DNA of 64,000 bases from Lunularia cruciata. Its lineage: Eukaryota > Streptophyta > Marchantiopsida > Lunulariales > Lunulariaceae. The stretch spans positions 65,972,944-66,036,943 of the forward strand of contig OX419755.1 in assembly GCA_948567375.1 (NCBI GenBank), in the 5' to 3' direction. Position numbers and translations under genes: made by a program. The notes under the pieces were generated by a model that saw only the letters and a program-made list of their open reading frames with translations, was not told the DNA's origin and searched no databases. How positions within the stretch are numbered: position 1 is the stretch's first letter; each line of letters begins with the position of its first letter. Of the stretch, positions 10,551-22,421 are shown one piece after another.

Positions 10551-11573
10551 GATTTTGCATCCAAATGTGAGCCTGCATTGCAATCAGGTTTTTGCTAAAA
10601 AAAAATTGCCCTTTTGGAGTAAAATTCTTTGACCTCCAGTTACTTTCTTGGTTGCCGTAAGATGATGCAAATCATTTTCCATAACTCGTGCTATCTCCCT
10701 CGCCACACTAATCTATGGATATGCACCAACACACCAATGCAAAACTACAAACACATTGGTTTAGTTTAATGACAAGAGCGTTTGCATAACATTTGCATTT
10801 GCAGATGGTGAATTTGAATTTGAATAGTTAAGAGCGGCATTTTGGATCCACCAATAAATTTCATAAATCACACTCTAAGAATCACTCACCAGAAAAATGT
10901 GGCAACTCTCAAGAAGCCACATCATCTCTTTTGACAATCATTTATTTCACTACGGAAATCCTAAACATATGTAATATAAAGTCTGGTTTTTATAAATGAA
11001 TGAAAATTGCAGGTCATACACCATATAATAATTTACAAAGCGTTCATTTATTAGCACCTCATCTCCTTATAGAGTTCACTAAAAATAGTTACAAAGTTTG
11101 TTCTTTATCTCGTAGACATCCGTCAAAACTATATCTAAAACTCCCTAGTAGCTCGAGAAAGTGACCTTCCCGCCATGTGAACTTTTCCAGAACAACGACT
11201 TGTTGTCTTAATGCCATCGTAAGCTTTGGTGGACAATCTTTTGAGTTATCTGGCGTAATTTCCTACATTGGTCAGTATAATTATTATTTGGGTAATGTGT
11301 ATTCCGTTGATTCTAATTTTTAATATGATTATTAAATTCAGAATCTCATCTATTTATAATTCAAACCAATTGAAATTACATTCATTGTTACTGGCTTCTA
11401 AAATAGAAGTTTTGAGAATAAAAATTTCTTAAATTTTTAGAAAAATGCCAAAGAATAGCAAGATTGCAATTAAGCAAAACATAATATTTGATAACATAAC
11501 ATATTAAACAAAAAAATTCCATGTTATTTTTAAATTCCATGCTTGATTATGAAAATATAGAATGTATATGAAA
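10551..11573. other. AT-rich intergenic, nothing recognised
   Basis: No open frame with a recognisable domain, no LTR border and no repeat shared with the rest of the window was noticed. Confidence 0.5.
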
Positions 11574-11854
11574 TTATCTTAAAATTTTACAAAAGGAGCA
11601 AATGTTAAAGCATATATGACAAGAAAAAGGGCGACCTTGTAGAAAACACGAAGGATAGGAAGACCACATCAAGCCAAACATGGGAGAGACAAAAAAGGTA
11701 AAATGGGGTTGAGCCTTAATAGAGTATACATGAGAGATTTGCCCTATTGCACCTAAGCTATCCAAACTATGCAAGTCGTATGGTCTACAAACAATTGGAG
11801 CATCTAAAGAAGCATCACCTAGTGTGATTGCTCTCTTATGGATTGCACCAACCA

Positions 11855-12990
11855 CTACCCTCTATAGAGCAATGGACACTCCCTAACAAATGTATTGAAT
11901 GACGTGTCCATCGCTCCATATAACTCCAAGGCTTGAGGAACAAAGAGGTGACCTCGTTGCATGCCCCTGTACTTGGAGATCTTACGACCTGCTGCTTCAC
12001 TTGCCACCCATCTAAGGAGATGGGTAATCATTTCCTCGGAAATTGTATCCCACATTGGGTCTGTAACCACAATAGCCGCTATTATCACTTGATCATTTGG
12101 GACCAAGTATAAGTTTTCCCTAACACGTGTCATCTGCATAGCATAGGAACGCTCCCTACAACCAAGTATCCACTCTCTCGTGCCATAGCAAACACTATGT
12201 CCCTAATAGCATCATGGGTAGCTATCCTTTGTCCTTCAAAAGGACACCATGTCATATAGACCGCTGTTGCATATAGTGTAGAACCACACTCACAAGTGAG
12301 AAATGAAGATGCAAATGGGTGGACCAAACCTAAGTGAAACTCATTGCTATAGAGAAACTAGCTAGTGTGAGTTAGAATGCCCTAATGCATGGTCGAGCTA
12401 CGATCCAAGAGCCTACGCCCTTGCCGGAGCAAGAGCAAAGACGTGCTCTAGTAGCCTAAGGAATGGACAAGTCAACTAAGAGAGAATGTAGTGTATGCTT
12501 ACAATGTCACTCCATCAAGGAAGATTGTAAACCTCTAGTATAATTTGATGGTAATGAAGCAAAAGATGGAAAGTACTCTTGTGCCCGTGGGGATAGACTA
12601 TCTCTCTTTTGCCACAATAACATCTAGAGAGAAAAGGATCCTTCTTCCACCCCTATCACATAAGTCTCCAAAACCAACCTATCAACAACCACAAAAGAGA
12701 GAAAAGTAGGAGTGTTGAGAAAGCACATATACCCAAAAATGCTATAGGTTCCATCTCCTCCATAGATAGCAAACCAACCCCTCCACACAAGATTGGCAAA
12801 GCCGTTTGTCTACATGCCAAATCCATTGTCACACACTCAAATGTCCTTAGTCCAATAATATCACCAAAGACTCCCATAATCCTCCTATCAAAGGTTCTTA
12901 GATGTGATAGGAAGGAGGAAGAGTGGGGAACTATACAAGTGAGGTAATTTGATCGACAAGCAATACTAGAGGAGAGTATACCAAATGTCA
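11855..12990 (-). pseudogene. N1 C-terminal region with Cys/His cluster and nuclease-like motif
   Basis: Downstream of RT: FDRRIMGVFGDIIGLRTF and PILCGGVGLLSMEEMEPIAF (12656-12991), then CECGSTLYATAVY...CPFEGQRIATHDAIRDIV (12130-12327), then QVIIAAIVVTDPMWDTI and GHLFVPQALELYGAMDTSF (11855-12139). A Cys cluster followed by HDAIRD and a hydrophobic beta strand ending in TDP recalls the zinc-plus-restriction-like-endonuclease tail of R2-type elements. The acidic residue I would expect in the strand is Ala here. The endonuclease reading is an inference. Confidence 0.45.
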
Positions 12991-14240
12991 CCTATGGATC
13001 TCCTAGTAATGGGAGGTCATCAACATGGAGAACATCATGTGCAAGGGTAGCATCTAAGAAGCGTGTGATAAAATCCTCAGATCCTATTGGCACTCCAAGA
13101 ACACATAGTCCATCTATAGATGTGATACACTCCTTTGAAAGCTCAAGGTAGGGAGGGATACCTAAAGGGGACCAGCCTTGCACTTTGACACCTTGACTCT
13201 CAAGCCTACTAGATATAGCTTGATAGTCAAGTGGTCAAAGGCCTGCCTAATCTGATCGAAAGGGCCCATGATGTGTGTATCATCTGCCAAGGAGTGAAAT
13301 ACATGACCTTACATGGCCAAAGTAGTAAATAGGAGAGCTCTAAAGTGAGCCATGACAATGAGGGACCTAAAGGATCTCCCTGATCTCCCTATGTACAAAC
13401 AATTGACTCCAAGATGGTGATTCCCTCTTGTGAACCATTGTGCTGGTAGTAAAAGAAGCAAGAGAGCCATAAAAGGACTACACAAAAGGAATAAGACTTG
13501 CCAATGATCCACCAGCCTCCCTAAGTTTTCTAAAGATGGATGCTTGTGAGATGCTATTAAAAGTATTTGTAATATCCACTTGTAGGATGACCCACTCCAA
13601 ATGGATGTCTAGGAGTGCCCTAATGCCTAGGGATATAGCCTCATATCCTCCAAGTGTAGCTACTCCAAATTGATGTGGATTGAGGTATTGTCAATGATGA
13701 TATTGAAGGACAATGGTATGATTGACCAAACAAAAAAAGACCTCTCCAGTAACAATTGGTCTAATGCCCACCGTGTCCTTCTCCATTGCAAGAAGTTGAC
13801 TATCACTTAACACTGGACTAATAGACTAGGAATATCTCCTCTTGCTATTGCTATAGCCACCTAAAATAACTTGGTAAAACCACTAGAAGGATCATCTACC
13901 TGAAGGTGATCTCTAAGGTGATCATAAACCATCCTTTACAAGTCTCTTGAGGAAAGGCAAGGGGTAATGCACAATAGTTGTGCAAAGAGTGACCTATCAA
14001 GACATAAAGGTTGCTCAAGTTGATAATCTATGACCTCTAGTGGTAGTCCATCTATTACCATAAGATGTAGTGAGCATAGGGAAGATAGTCTCATTAGTAT
14101 GACTAGCCATAGATAAAGGATGTAGCACTCGTGTTGCTCTATTAAACTATCCTGCTTGACCCAATGTCATACACCAGCGTAATCGAGTGGACTTTATGGT
14201 ATCCTATGGTGAAACTTGTCTCCTAAAATGTGTAACCCTA
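12990..14240 (-). pseudogene. N1 reverse transcriptase remnant
   Basis: Frame-hopping RT. From the N-terminal side: LGQAGQFNRATRVL, PLPFLKRLVKDG, then KDTVGIRPIVTGE (RT motif ahead of the palm), QGDPLGP at 13362-13382 and LADDTHI at 13270-13290. The catalytic pair lies in ADD, the form common in non-LTR RTs (YADD/FADD). DGLCVLGVPIGSEDF at about 13120 follows as the thumb-side segment. At least four frame changes are needed to read it. Confidence 0.68.
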
Positions 14241-14662
14241 ACAGACTCCTCCAAAAGGGCCGCCAAATCCCCTGCTCAAAATCTAACAATCACCTTTCTA
14301 TGCCTCACACGTCCCCCTCTAGCATAACAAAGACACCATCGAGGGAGAAAGAGGAATAGGAACCATGCTAACTCCTCCAAAGGATCACGAGCCAAACAAT
14401 CAAGTTGTATGCAAAAAGCCTATCTACCCTCATCATGGAGTGTGCAAGGTAGCCTACGGAATGAACGTGGACATGGAAAACTCATCTCAAATAACCCCAA
14501 AATGCAACCCGCTTGAGAAGCTAACCACTCCCACAACTTGATCGGTATCCTTGGAACGGTCAACAAAGGGATAGAAGAAGCATGCGGAATCCCAAATGTC
14601 ACCGCTATCAATGTGATTGCTTGCCTCACATGGGTATCTCAAGTGGTCCAATCATAGTCCTT

Positions 14663-14725
14663 GTGCATCCTTCCCACATGGGTCTTTACTCCTTGCAAGG
14701 TAAAGCGTCGGTGACACACCAGGCA
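14663..14725 (-). pseudogene. N1 N-terminal C2H2 zinc finger
   Basis: In frame on the minus strand: CLVCHRRFTLQG, then VKTHVGRMH. This is C-X2-C-X11-H-X4-H with the Phe and Leu/Gly core positions of a classical finger, and it matches in style the N-terminal fingers of R2-like non-LTR elements, where they bind target DNA. It lies upstream of the RT fragments at the expected end of the protein. Confidence 0.6.
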
Positions 14726-14800
14726 CGGTGTATCCCAAGTCGCTCTAGGCGGCACCACATTGGGAGGTGTAGCTATGGCTAGCACAAGAATAAAAATAGT

Positions 14801-16387
14801 AACACATGATGCTCCTCTTCATATCTCCCATACCTGCAAAACCACAACCTCTCACATCCTAACTCACATAAGAGAATACAATCTCTCCAAACCCTAAAAA
14901 CTAAAACTCTCATAACTTTCAATTTCCATCTCCAAAATTTTCAAACTAAATTGCCATGGAATTTAATCATGAAAACAAAGAAATTAGAAATGAAATTCCT
15001 GAACGATCACTCTCAATGTGTAATGATCACCCTAAACCCTAGAAAACCTAAAAAGCCTCATAACTTTTTACTCAATTCTCCATAGTCTTCAATCTAGGTA
15101 CCAATGGAACCAAAATTAAAAAAAAAAACAAAATTGACTATTCACTCAAGTGCTATATGCTAGAGAGCTCTCAGAAAATATAGATCTTTCTTCTCACATC
15201 TCTCCCTCTCTTCTCCCCTCTCCACACTCCTCCAAAACTCCCAAATCTTGATAAATAACATTGCTTATACAACATATACAACATAGGTTAACTTTCTAAA
15301 TGATCATTTATGGATTAATTTTTTTAAGTTTTACATTTATTAATATGTAATCTAGATATAAAAATTCTATATACTTCTCTTTTATCATTTGCAAAGTAGT
15401 TTCAAAGTAGTATTATAATAATATCTTCCCCAAATATATAGATTGAAACTTTTTATGATCTCTTTAAGTCCTCATGTACATATCATATACTCTAAAGAAT
15501 ATATCATATAATTTTATTCCCTTGTCCATATTTTACTACCTCTTAATAGTGCAATATTTTTCTACAAGAATAATTGCAAAGTGGCTTTGCCTCCCTTTAA
15601 TTTCTAAAGTGGAACTATATTGTTTAGTGTGAAATCAGAAGCTGATATTTTAATATGTTTTAAATTAATTGTATAAATTCAACCTTATATATTTCCTTTC
15701 TTCTTTTAGGATTACATTCAATCAAATATATTTTTCTAATTTCATTGATTTTAGCTATTTTTTTCTCCCTCCACATTTTGAAAATAAAACTTTCATATAT
15801 AAAATAGCTTTCAGAATGGTTAACTGGTTGCAAGTATTGCAACTAGATTCCCTTTCCAAATTTTTTTAAGATAGCCTATATGGAATAGACTAAGGAGAGA
15901 AATATTAGAATGGAAGATGCAACTACTCTTTTGAGAGAAACTCCAAATGTTTGAGCAAAACTTGGGCTTTTGTATTTATTTGTAAACTCAATGTAAGACT
16001 TAACAAAAACTTTCCTTTTAGAAGTTACATTTCTTGGCATACAAGCTAAGTTCATCATTAATAGCTTTTCTGTGTATACAAGCCAAGATAACCATTTACT
16101 TGGCATACAAACTACTCAATCCTTTAGAAGCTTCTCACCAAGAAGTTTCTTGGATGCTTTTAGAATATTCTTATAAATTCTAGATATATATTAATAATAA
16201 TCATTTAGCGATACTTAGATTTTGCTAACATAATATTACTACACTATCCAATGTATCATGTCATATGTATCTATACTTGGGCAAGGCTGTTCTATGCTAA
16301 TATAGAGGAGTCAATATCCTCCATTGAGACAAATTCTCAAGTTCTCCATGGTTATCATTTCTTCCACATGTTTCATGTTGAGAACAC
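14801..16387. other. AT-rich intergenic, no gene seen
   Basis: Long A/T runs and short frames only. The first few hundred bases could still be 5' leader of N1, but nothing shows it. Confidence 0.5.
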
Positions 16388-17147
16388 TTTGACAACTTAG
16401 CAAATATCACTTTTGCGGTAATCAAGTAAGTAAAGTTTTTTCTCATAGAAATAATGGTCAGAAATGTCCAAATACAAAGTCAAATGTCACAAATGTAGTT
16501 CTTCTTAATTTCTTCTTTAGTCTCTTGGGTAGAAACCACACCCAGAAGAGAGTACAAGCACTGACTCTCAGTCTCGTCACAAATTAACACTCCTTAATCA
16601 CAAATCCATCAAATACTATCCAAAAAAATATTGATTATGATGATTCAAATTCTTCTGAAGATGGCTACTTTGTTGCAAAGCACCTTCACCTCAGAATTGT
16701 GTTCCATCCCTCCACTGAAGGCACAACTTCCTTGACCAAAATTGCTTCTCATCAACACTATATTGCACTTACAAATGCAAAATACTACCAACATTACATT
16801 CTTTGTAGATTTGTCAAGGCATTGCTCTCATTGCACTTCACTTAGGATCACACACACATAACAAAGATCAAGGTTATGAAATCCAACATCCAACACACTC
16901 ATTGACTTACACTTCAGAATTCTCCAAACACTCACAACTGCAAAAACACAAAGTTGATACTCTGAATTAAGCTCAAGCGATGAGCACTAAAATACAACAC
17001 TTCACTTTATCTATCTTCAAAAATTTTGAATAAAGAACAACAAAACACTACGAATGCCTCCTTTGAATACTAGAGCAATCGATAGTTTCCAACAACTATA
17101 CCGTTCTACAACAACTCTAAAACTTGCAGATCCAAAATGACAATGCA
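16388..17147 (-). repeat. 3' LTR of coiled-coil element copy A
   Basis: In element orientation it begins TGCATTGTCATTTTGG right after GCAGATATGAAGAAG, a polypurine-like stretch, and ends near GTTGTCAAA. About 760 bases, close to copy C's 758-base LTR. Shared blocks with copy C include the segment carrying CACCCAGAAGAGAGTA and the outer CAAATATCAC. Confidence 0.6.
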
Positions 17148-17185
17148 CTTCTTCATATCTGCCTTTTCATATCTCAAAATTGTTA

Positions 17186-18890
17186 CTACTCCAATCCAAT
17201 GTCAACTTCTTCTTTGGCTTCCAAACCCGATGATCTTCTTATTACTTCTTCTTCTTTGGGTCTCTGTTCAACTACCAAATCTTTCACTATTTCTACTACT
17301 TCCTTACTCTGAACTACAATTGAGGTCATGGGTAACCTTTCTAACTCTTTATCTCCCAACCCACTCTTCTTCAATGTCTCAAAGGACAACTTTGAAGTCA
17401 CTTGTACTCCTATCTTTGCATCTTTGGACTTCTTCTCCTCCTTCACATTGTTCCAAAGTCTTCCTAACTTTGATTTCACTAAATCTAATCTAAGACTTAC
17501 ATTGTCTCCTACCTCAATTATCTTCCTATTTACTCTTTCCCTCAAACAAATCAGAAGAGTCTTCATATCTACATCTTTCACTCTCCTCTTTTGAGTTTCA
17601 TGCACAAGCAATTTCAATTCATGCAATCTCACTTCCTCCAAACTTCCTTCAGATTTTGTGCTCAGCATTGCTTGCTTGCACTCTGATGCATACTCCCGAG
17701 ATTGTTCTACCTTCAACTCTTCTCGGTACATCTTTAACTCATCTTTGTACTCAATAGCAAGCATCTTCCTCTCTTTGGTATACTGAGAACTTTGCATCTT
17801 AGCACTTCTTACTAAGCCTTGCAACCTTTCCTCCTCTTGGTGTCGGATCGCCAACTCCCTCTACCATGCTTGATCTTTTCCTAGCTGCACTATTCTTCAA
17901 GCTCTCTAACTCTTGCTCCATCATAGTTGCCATTGCCTTCACATGAATACTTTTGATGCAAACTTCACTAACCTCCTCTTTCATCTTTGCCAACAACACC
18001 GTCTACTCCTTCAACTCTACGGCTTGACTATGCTTCTCTCTTCCCCGCTTCTCAAAACTCTCTTGCAAGTTCTCTAAAGTCTTCTTCTTCAAGACTACAT
18101 CCACCCAAAGTTCCTCAACTTCTTCTCTTTAGGTTACACTCTCCTTCAATCCCTTCACTTTGTCTAGTAGATACTTCACCACCTACAACTCATTCTTCAC
18201 CTTCATACAATCTTGCAGGATTACCTTCTTTTGTGTCTTCAGCAACTCCAACAATGGAGTCACAATTTGCATTAAGTATTTGACTCCCTCAAAGCCTTCT
18301 TTGTCTTTGGCTTTGGCTTTGTACTTTGTTTCTTCTGCCGGAGCTTTCCCTTGAAGCCTTGATCTTTGTACTTTCAATGATATTGCTTCCAAGCATTCTT
18401 CTTCCTTACAAACTGAGCTCGGGCCTGCAAGTTCAACCATTATTGACCTCTTGGCTCTACTTCCCTTTTGGTCTTCTTTCTTTGGCGCTACATTCATCTC
18501 CTCCATGGCCAATTCTAAGCAAGGGTTATCTCCTCCCTCCATATGATCAATTGCCGCATGAAATGCCTTGTCTTCTTCCACTTTAGTCGATTGCGGAACT
18601 TCCTCTTCACCATCACTCTCACTTTTGGATCCCTCACTTTGTAGTGTGAGCTCCGCTTCTGTTGAGTCTCCTCCTCTGGACTCTGTCTCCTCCTTCACCG
18701 CCTTCTTACCTCATGGATTGAGTCTTAGGGTCTTTTGTTGTGGTTGGGGTAATGCTACCTCTTTGGGTTTAGGCTGCTTCTTTTTCTTTGGACTTCTTCC
18801 TTCCACCATCTCCCTTTGTCTCGTTCTAATGAAGTGATCATTGTTGGCTCGCAGTTGTAACATGTATTGTTGCTCCTTTGCATCTGCTTC
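17186..18890 (-). pseudogene. coiled-coil polyprotein of LTR element, copy A
   Basis: A Lys/Glu-rich protein I do not recognise. The order is a basic N-terminal part (MVEGRSPKKKKQPKPKE), an acidic Ser/Glu stretch (SEGSKSESDGEEEVPQ), a segment EMNVAPKKEDQKG...RSIMVELAGPSS, then long heptad-like coiled coil (KMKEEV, MMEQELESLK, KRSSM; YTKERKMLAIEYKDELKMYR). The C-terminus is SSGLEAKEEVDIGLE before TAA/TAG at 17186. In-frame stops occur at 18711-18713 (TGA) and 18183-18185 (TAG), and both are shared with copy B; a frame change lies near 17830. Function unknown. A Gag-like structural role is possible from position and coiled-coil content but is not shown. Confidence 0.6.
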
Positions 18891-19184
18891 TCATTAAAGA
18901 TCAAGATGGAAATGCAACACCATGCAATGCCTCTCTTCTGCTGTCAGCAAATATAATCCAAAGTAGAAGTGTGCTACAAACGGTGCAAAGTAATGCGGAA
19001 GTGAATTGCTTCTCCAATTGATGATCATCTACCTCTTTTGCTGGTGGAAGCACTTCACCTGGTTCACCTTCACTCTTGCAAACATCTGGTGGAAGAAGAC
19101 TGCTTATTGCATGTTCACATATGTCATTCTTTTGGGTTTGAACATAACCATTATCTCTCCTACAATGCTCCGCTTGATCGGGTC

Positions 19185-19861
19185 TGTCATACCCATGTGT
19201 GTGGTATTATAATATTAGCTTGGTATTACAAATATTTGAGAAATATCATTTATATAGAGATAAAATATGGCTCTACATTAGTCATGATTAGCTAAAGTTA
19301 GTCATAGCTAAGATAGAAGGGACCTTACTTTAGAGGAAGTGGAAAAGTTGAGCACCACTATTTTGGATTCTAATGTATTATTTGACTTGGTATTATTCTT
19401 AAGTGTTTGGCTTTGAGGAAAGAGTTGAGAACTCTTGGGCCCATAGGCCTTTTTGTTTTGCATTCTTTTATAGTCCAAAGATAGCCCATGTGAAGGAATC
19501 CTTGACTTAGTGGTTGGGTCAAGATAAGATCACATGTTTAGTAGAATATGCCCATGTGGATGGATATTCCTTTACACTTTTTGACTTTTAGCCTAGTAAC
19601 TTGAGTTACTCCAATAAATAGTAACTTTGGTGCATAAATATTTCACAAGTATATAAACTAAGGGCAAGGAGATACTCATCATCCTTTCATTTGTAACTAT
19701 CTCTCTCTCATTGAGTTCTCTAGTGAGTAATATCTTGAGTCTTGGAGTGTTAGCCTTGGAGGAGTATGATGGAATTGGGGTTCTTTTCCTTCTTAGTCCA
19801 TGGTGAGCTACCATAATAGCAATCAAAGGTTCATCTTGAGTGAGAGACAAGCCAGCTCATA
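19185..19861 (+). repeat. G1a 5' LTR
   Basis: 677 bases, TGTCATACCCATGTG to CAGCTCATA. It matches base for base in order the LTRs at 32194-32884 and (inverted) 52584-53275. Both ends are degraded from the family's TGTAACACC start and GGCTCACA end. A TATA-like AGTATATAAAC lies in the 3' third. Confidence 0.88.
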
Positions 19862-19865
19862 TTTT

Positions 19866-19881
19866 TGGTTACGTTGCCGGG
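19866..19881 (+). other. primer binding site, Asp-tRNA-like
   Basis: TGGTTACGTTGCCGGG follows the LTR after four T residues. Plant Tat/Athila-type elements use TGGCGCCGTTGCCGGG, complementary to the 3' end of tRNA-Asp; this site differs at three bases near the start. The match of the second half and its placement make a tRNA-Asp primer likely. Confidence 0.6.
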
Positions 19882-20722
19882 ACCTCTCTAGAAGGCAAGA
19901 TAATGTTTTGCATATAATTCTATATTAGACACAAGGAGGCTATGAGAGCTCACTTGGAGAGAACTTTAGGGGAGGAGAGGGCTGAACTTATGTTTGAGAA
20001 CCAAGAGCCATTTTTATACTTTGTAGTTCATTATGATATCTTTGAGGTGATTTTGTACATCTTGTACACATGAGAGGATTTGGAGAGATTGTGTGAGGTG
20101 GATTGCAAATTTTGGAGATTAAAGTAATTTTGGGCAAAATCTCAAGTTTGAAATCTTGACTTGAAAATTCTATATATGATAGCTTGGTTTATCTTTTGTT
20201 TATCACACTTGAATTTATTATGAGAGCTACTATACGCATTGGGCTAGAAATTTTGAAAGTTGATAGGGTAAACTACTCCTACAACTACATGCTCTCTGGA
20301 AAATTGTACAAAGTCTACCATTTCTTCAAATTTTTAGTGGATTGTCTTGAAAATTTTCAAGAAATTTCAAAGCATTGTATCCTACTTGCTTACTCAAAAA
20401 TTAGAGAGAGATCATTTTTACACAAGGAGTTATGAGTTTTTAAAAGTGAGGGGGGTGGTTTTTAGACCAAATTTGAAATATATGTGTTGAATAGAAAGGT
20501 GTCTATGCCAAATGGCTCAATGCAAAGATATAAAATTTTGCAAGGAGTGATGCCCTAGATTTTTGATCACATGTGAAAAATTTCAAAGGATTGTGACATA
20601 CCAATTGAGAGATTTGAGTGATATTGTGAGGACAAGTCAATTCTACAAAGTTGAGATCTCATGCATGAGGAGTTTGAGAGCAAAAAAAAGCATGTTTGAG
20701 TGTTTAGATTTATCTTGGGAAC

Positions 20723-21183
20723 ATGGAGGGTCATCAAGAGTGGAAATTGAAACTATGCAAGGTTCCCCAAGGGTTTGGGGTGATTGTAGGGGTGGATTTG
20801 GGGAAAAAAGAGTTTAGAATAGAATTTAAGAGAGTGCTGAGAGGATCCAAAACCTACACCACTTGGAAGGAAGAGTGAGTCTAAGTGCTTTCTATGTGGA
20901 GAGAAGGGACATAAGGCAAGTTCATGTCCATTGACCTTTGAGAGCAAGGGAAAGGAGAGGATTACTTGACTTGGGTTTGCATGTTGGACCTTTGTCACCA
21001 AGATTGGGAGGGAGAAGATCTAAGACCAAGGAGTTGTGTGAAGTTTGTGGAGTTGAAGGACTTCCAAAAGGACATAAGTGCAGTGGAGTAAAAGCATTTT
21101 TTGAGACTTTGGTGAAGGATCTTGGAAAGAGTCTTACTACGATTACAAAAATACTACCACCTTCATCAGCTAGCTTTCAAGAT
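20723..21183 (+). pseudogene. G1a leader frames with two zinc-binding motifs upstream of gag
   Basis: From an ATG at 20723: MEGHQEWKLKLCKVPQGF, then after two one-base losses relative to G1b a CCHC knuckle KCFLCGEKGHKASSC (Cys 20886 to Cys 20927) closed by TGA, and in another frame CEVCGVEGLPKGHKC. These precede gag by some 250-700 bases. G1b carries the same set in better condition. The position between primer site and gag is unusual for a Ty3 element, whose knuckle normally lies at the end of Gag (which G1 also has). Confidence 0.6.
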
Positions 21184-21422
21184 TAGTGATGAAGATAATC
21201 TTTCAACTTATGGATAAACTATCCATGAGAGATTGATTAATATGCACTCTATGCTTTGATGTTGGTATAGAAGTCTTGGAGCAACCTGAAACCTTTGTGT
21301 TCCCTTAGGTGGATTACTCCTAAATGGTGTTGGTCATGTACATACTCTATTAGTTATAGAGTGAGAGAAAAGAAAAGAGAAAAAGAATAATTGAGAGAAA
21401 AGAAAGATAGTGAGAGGTTAAG

Positions 21423-22388
21423 ATGGAGAAACTTCCAATTTTATCTAGCAAGGATGGAAAAGATTTGGAGGCCTTTGTGAGAGATTTCAAGAGAGCTTGC
21501 ATAGGAAAAAATTAGAGGAGGAAGAATGAGTGGGCCTCATTATTACCAAATTTCTTTGAGGATATAGCACTTACATGGTATTAGTCTGAATACCAAAAGA
21601 GAGAGGAGAGATGTGCAAGAAGGGTCTTGGGAAAGTTTGACTTTAGCACTCATTGAGAACTTTTTTCTAGATGAGATTTATGAGAGATTGATGAGTGAGG
21701 TTAACTTTCTCAAGCAAGGAGATGGAGAGAAAGGGAGAGTCTTTGTGGAAAGAGTGGAAAAGTTAGAGTCCAAATTTTGCATAGTGTTGAGGAAGGGCGG
21801 GGATGATGTGGAGACTACTATGATTGGCATAAGAGCTATGCTCACCAAAAATTTTGTGGAAGGGTGAGACCACAAATTAGAAGCAAGGTGAGATATGAGA
21901 AACCTTCTTCCGAGGTTGAAGCTATCAAGATCGCAATCCATATGGAGGAGAGTTTGGAAGAGGATGAGAGTGATTTGGTGGTGAAGGAGGTTATACATCC
22001 TCCCCAAGGTTACAAGTATGGTGGAACTTCTGTTACCTTGGTGGAAAGGGTTGCACCACAAGTAGTACTTGCTCCAGTTCTTGCACCCTTACCAAAGGAT
22101 CCACTTCAAACCATCATTGAACAACTTGCAGATCTCAAGATCAATGTAGTGCAACTATGGGAGAAGAAAGAAGTGGATCAGAATGTAAGGGGAGGGCCTA
22201 GGAGTTATGGAAAATATCCATATAGAGGAGGCCAACCAGCCAACAATTTCAATGATAGAAATTGTTTTTGTTATGGAGGAAGAGGCTCCATCCAAAGGAA
22301 TTACCAAATTCCACTTACAATGGAGGAAGGGACTATGAAGGAGCCAATAGAGGGAAAGAGGGAGGTAGTGAAACCAAGTGACTCCTAA
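21423..22388 (+). pseudogene. G1a gag
   Basis: Starts at an ATG (21423) aligned with G1b's gag start. Recognisable blocks are KDLEAFVRDFKRACIG, NEWASLLPNFFED, VNFLKQGDGEKGRVFVERVEKLESKF and KVRYEKPSSEVEAIKIAI, then a degraded knuckle (NCFCYGGRGSIQRN, with the His and last Cys lost). Several stops and a one-base deletion near 21865 break it. It encodes the capsid-like Gag of the element. Confidence 0.75.
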
Positions 22389-22421
22389 TCCAAACAAAGG
22401 TAAGGGGTAGCATCCATAGAT

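Larger units (their letters stand above)
11574..14800 (-). mobile_element. decayed non-LTR retroelement N1 (C2H2 finger, RT, C-terminal zinc/endonuclease-like region)
   Basis: Reading the minus strand across several frames gives an ordered series of fragments of one protein: a C2H2 finger (14663-14725), a helical linker (LGQAGQFNRATRVL near 14180), RT pieces RPIVTGE (about 13745), QGDPLGP (13362-13382) and LADDTHI (13270-13290), and then C-terminal regions down to 11855. No LTR flanks it. An N-terminal finger followed by RT and a C-terminal Cys/His plus nuclease-like region is the arrangement of the older non-LTR clades (R2/NeSL/Utopia type), but the clade is my inference. Many indels and stops; inactive. 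A deleted relative lies at 53.9-56.2 kb. Confidence 0.72.
16388..19184 (-). mobile_element. LTR element encoding a coiled-coil protein, copy A (interrupted by G1a)
   Basis: The minus-strand coding region (18890-17186) is followed by an LTR whose outer end (TTTGACAACTTAGC, 16388) matches the outer end of copy C's LTR at 56047 (reverse complement TGTGACAACCCGGC). The 5' half is cut where G1a inserted, at 19185. No protease, RT, RNase H or integrase motif was found between the LTR and the break, nor in copies B and C. It is therefore best described as a non-autonomous LTR retroelement (LARD or TR-GAG type) with its own coding capacity. Confidence 0.65.

Noticed and set aside
17137-18837. Plus-strand Ser/Leu/Thr-rich frames across the coiled-coil region
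   Set aside because: Shadows of the Lys/Glu-rich minus-strand protein; composition is what its antisense gives.
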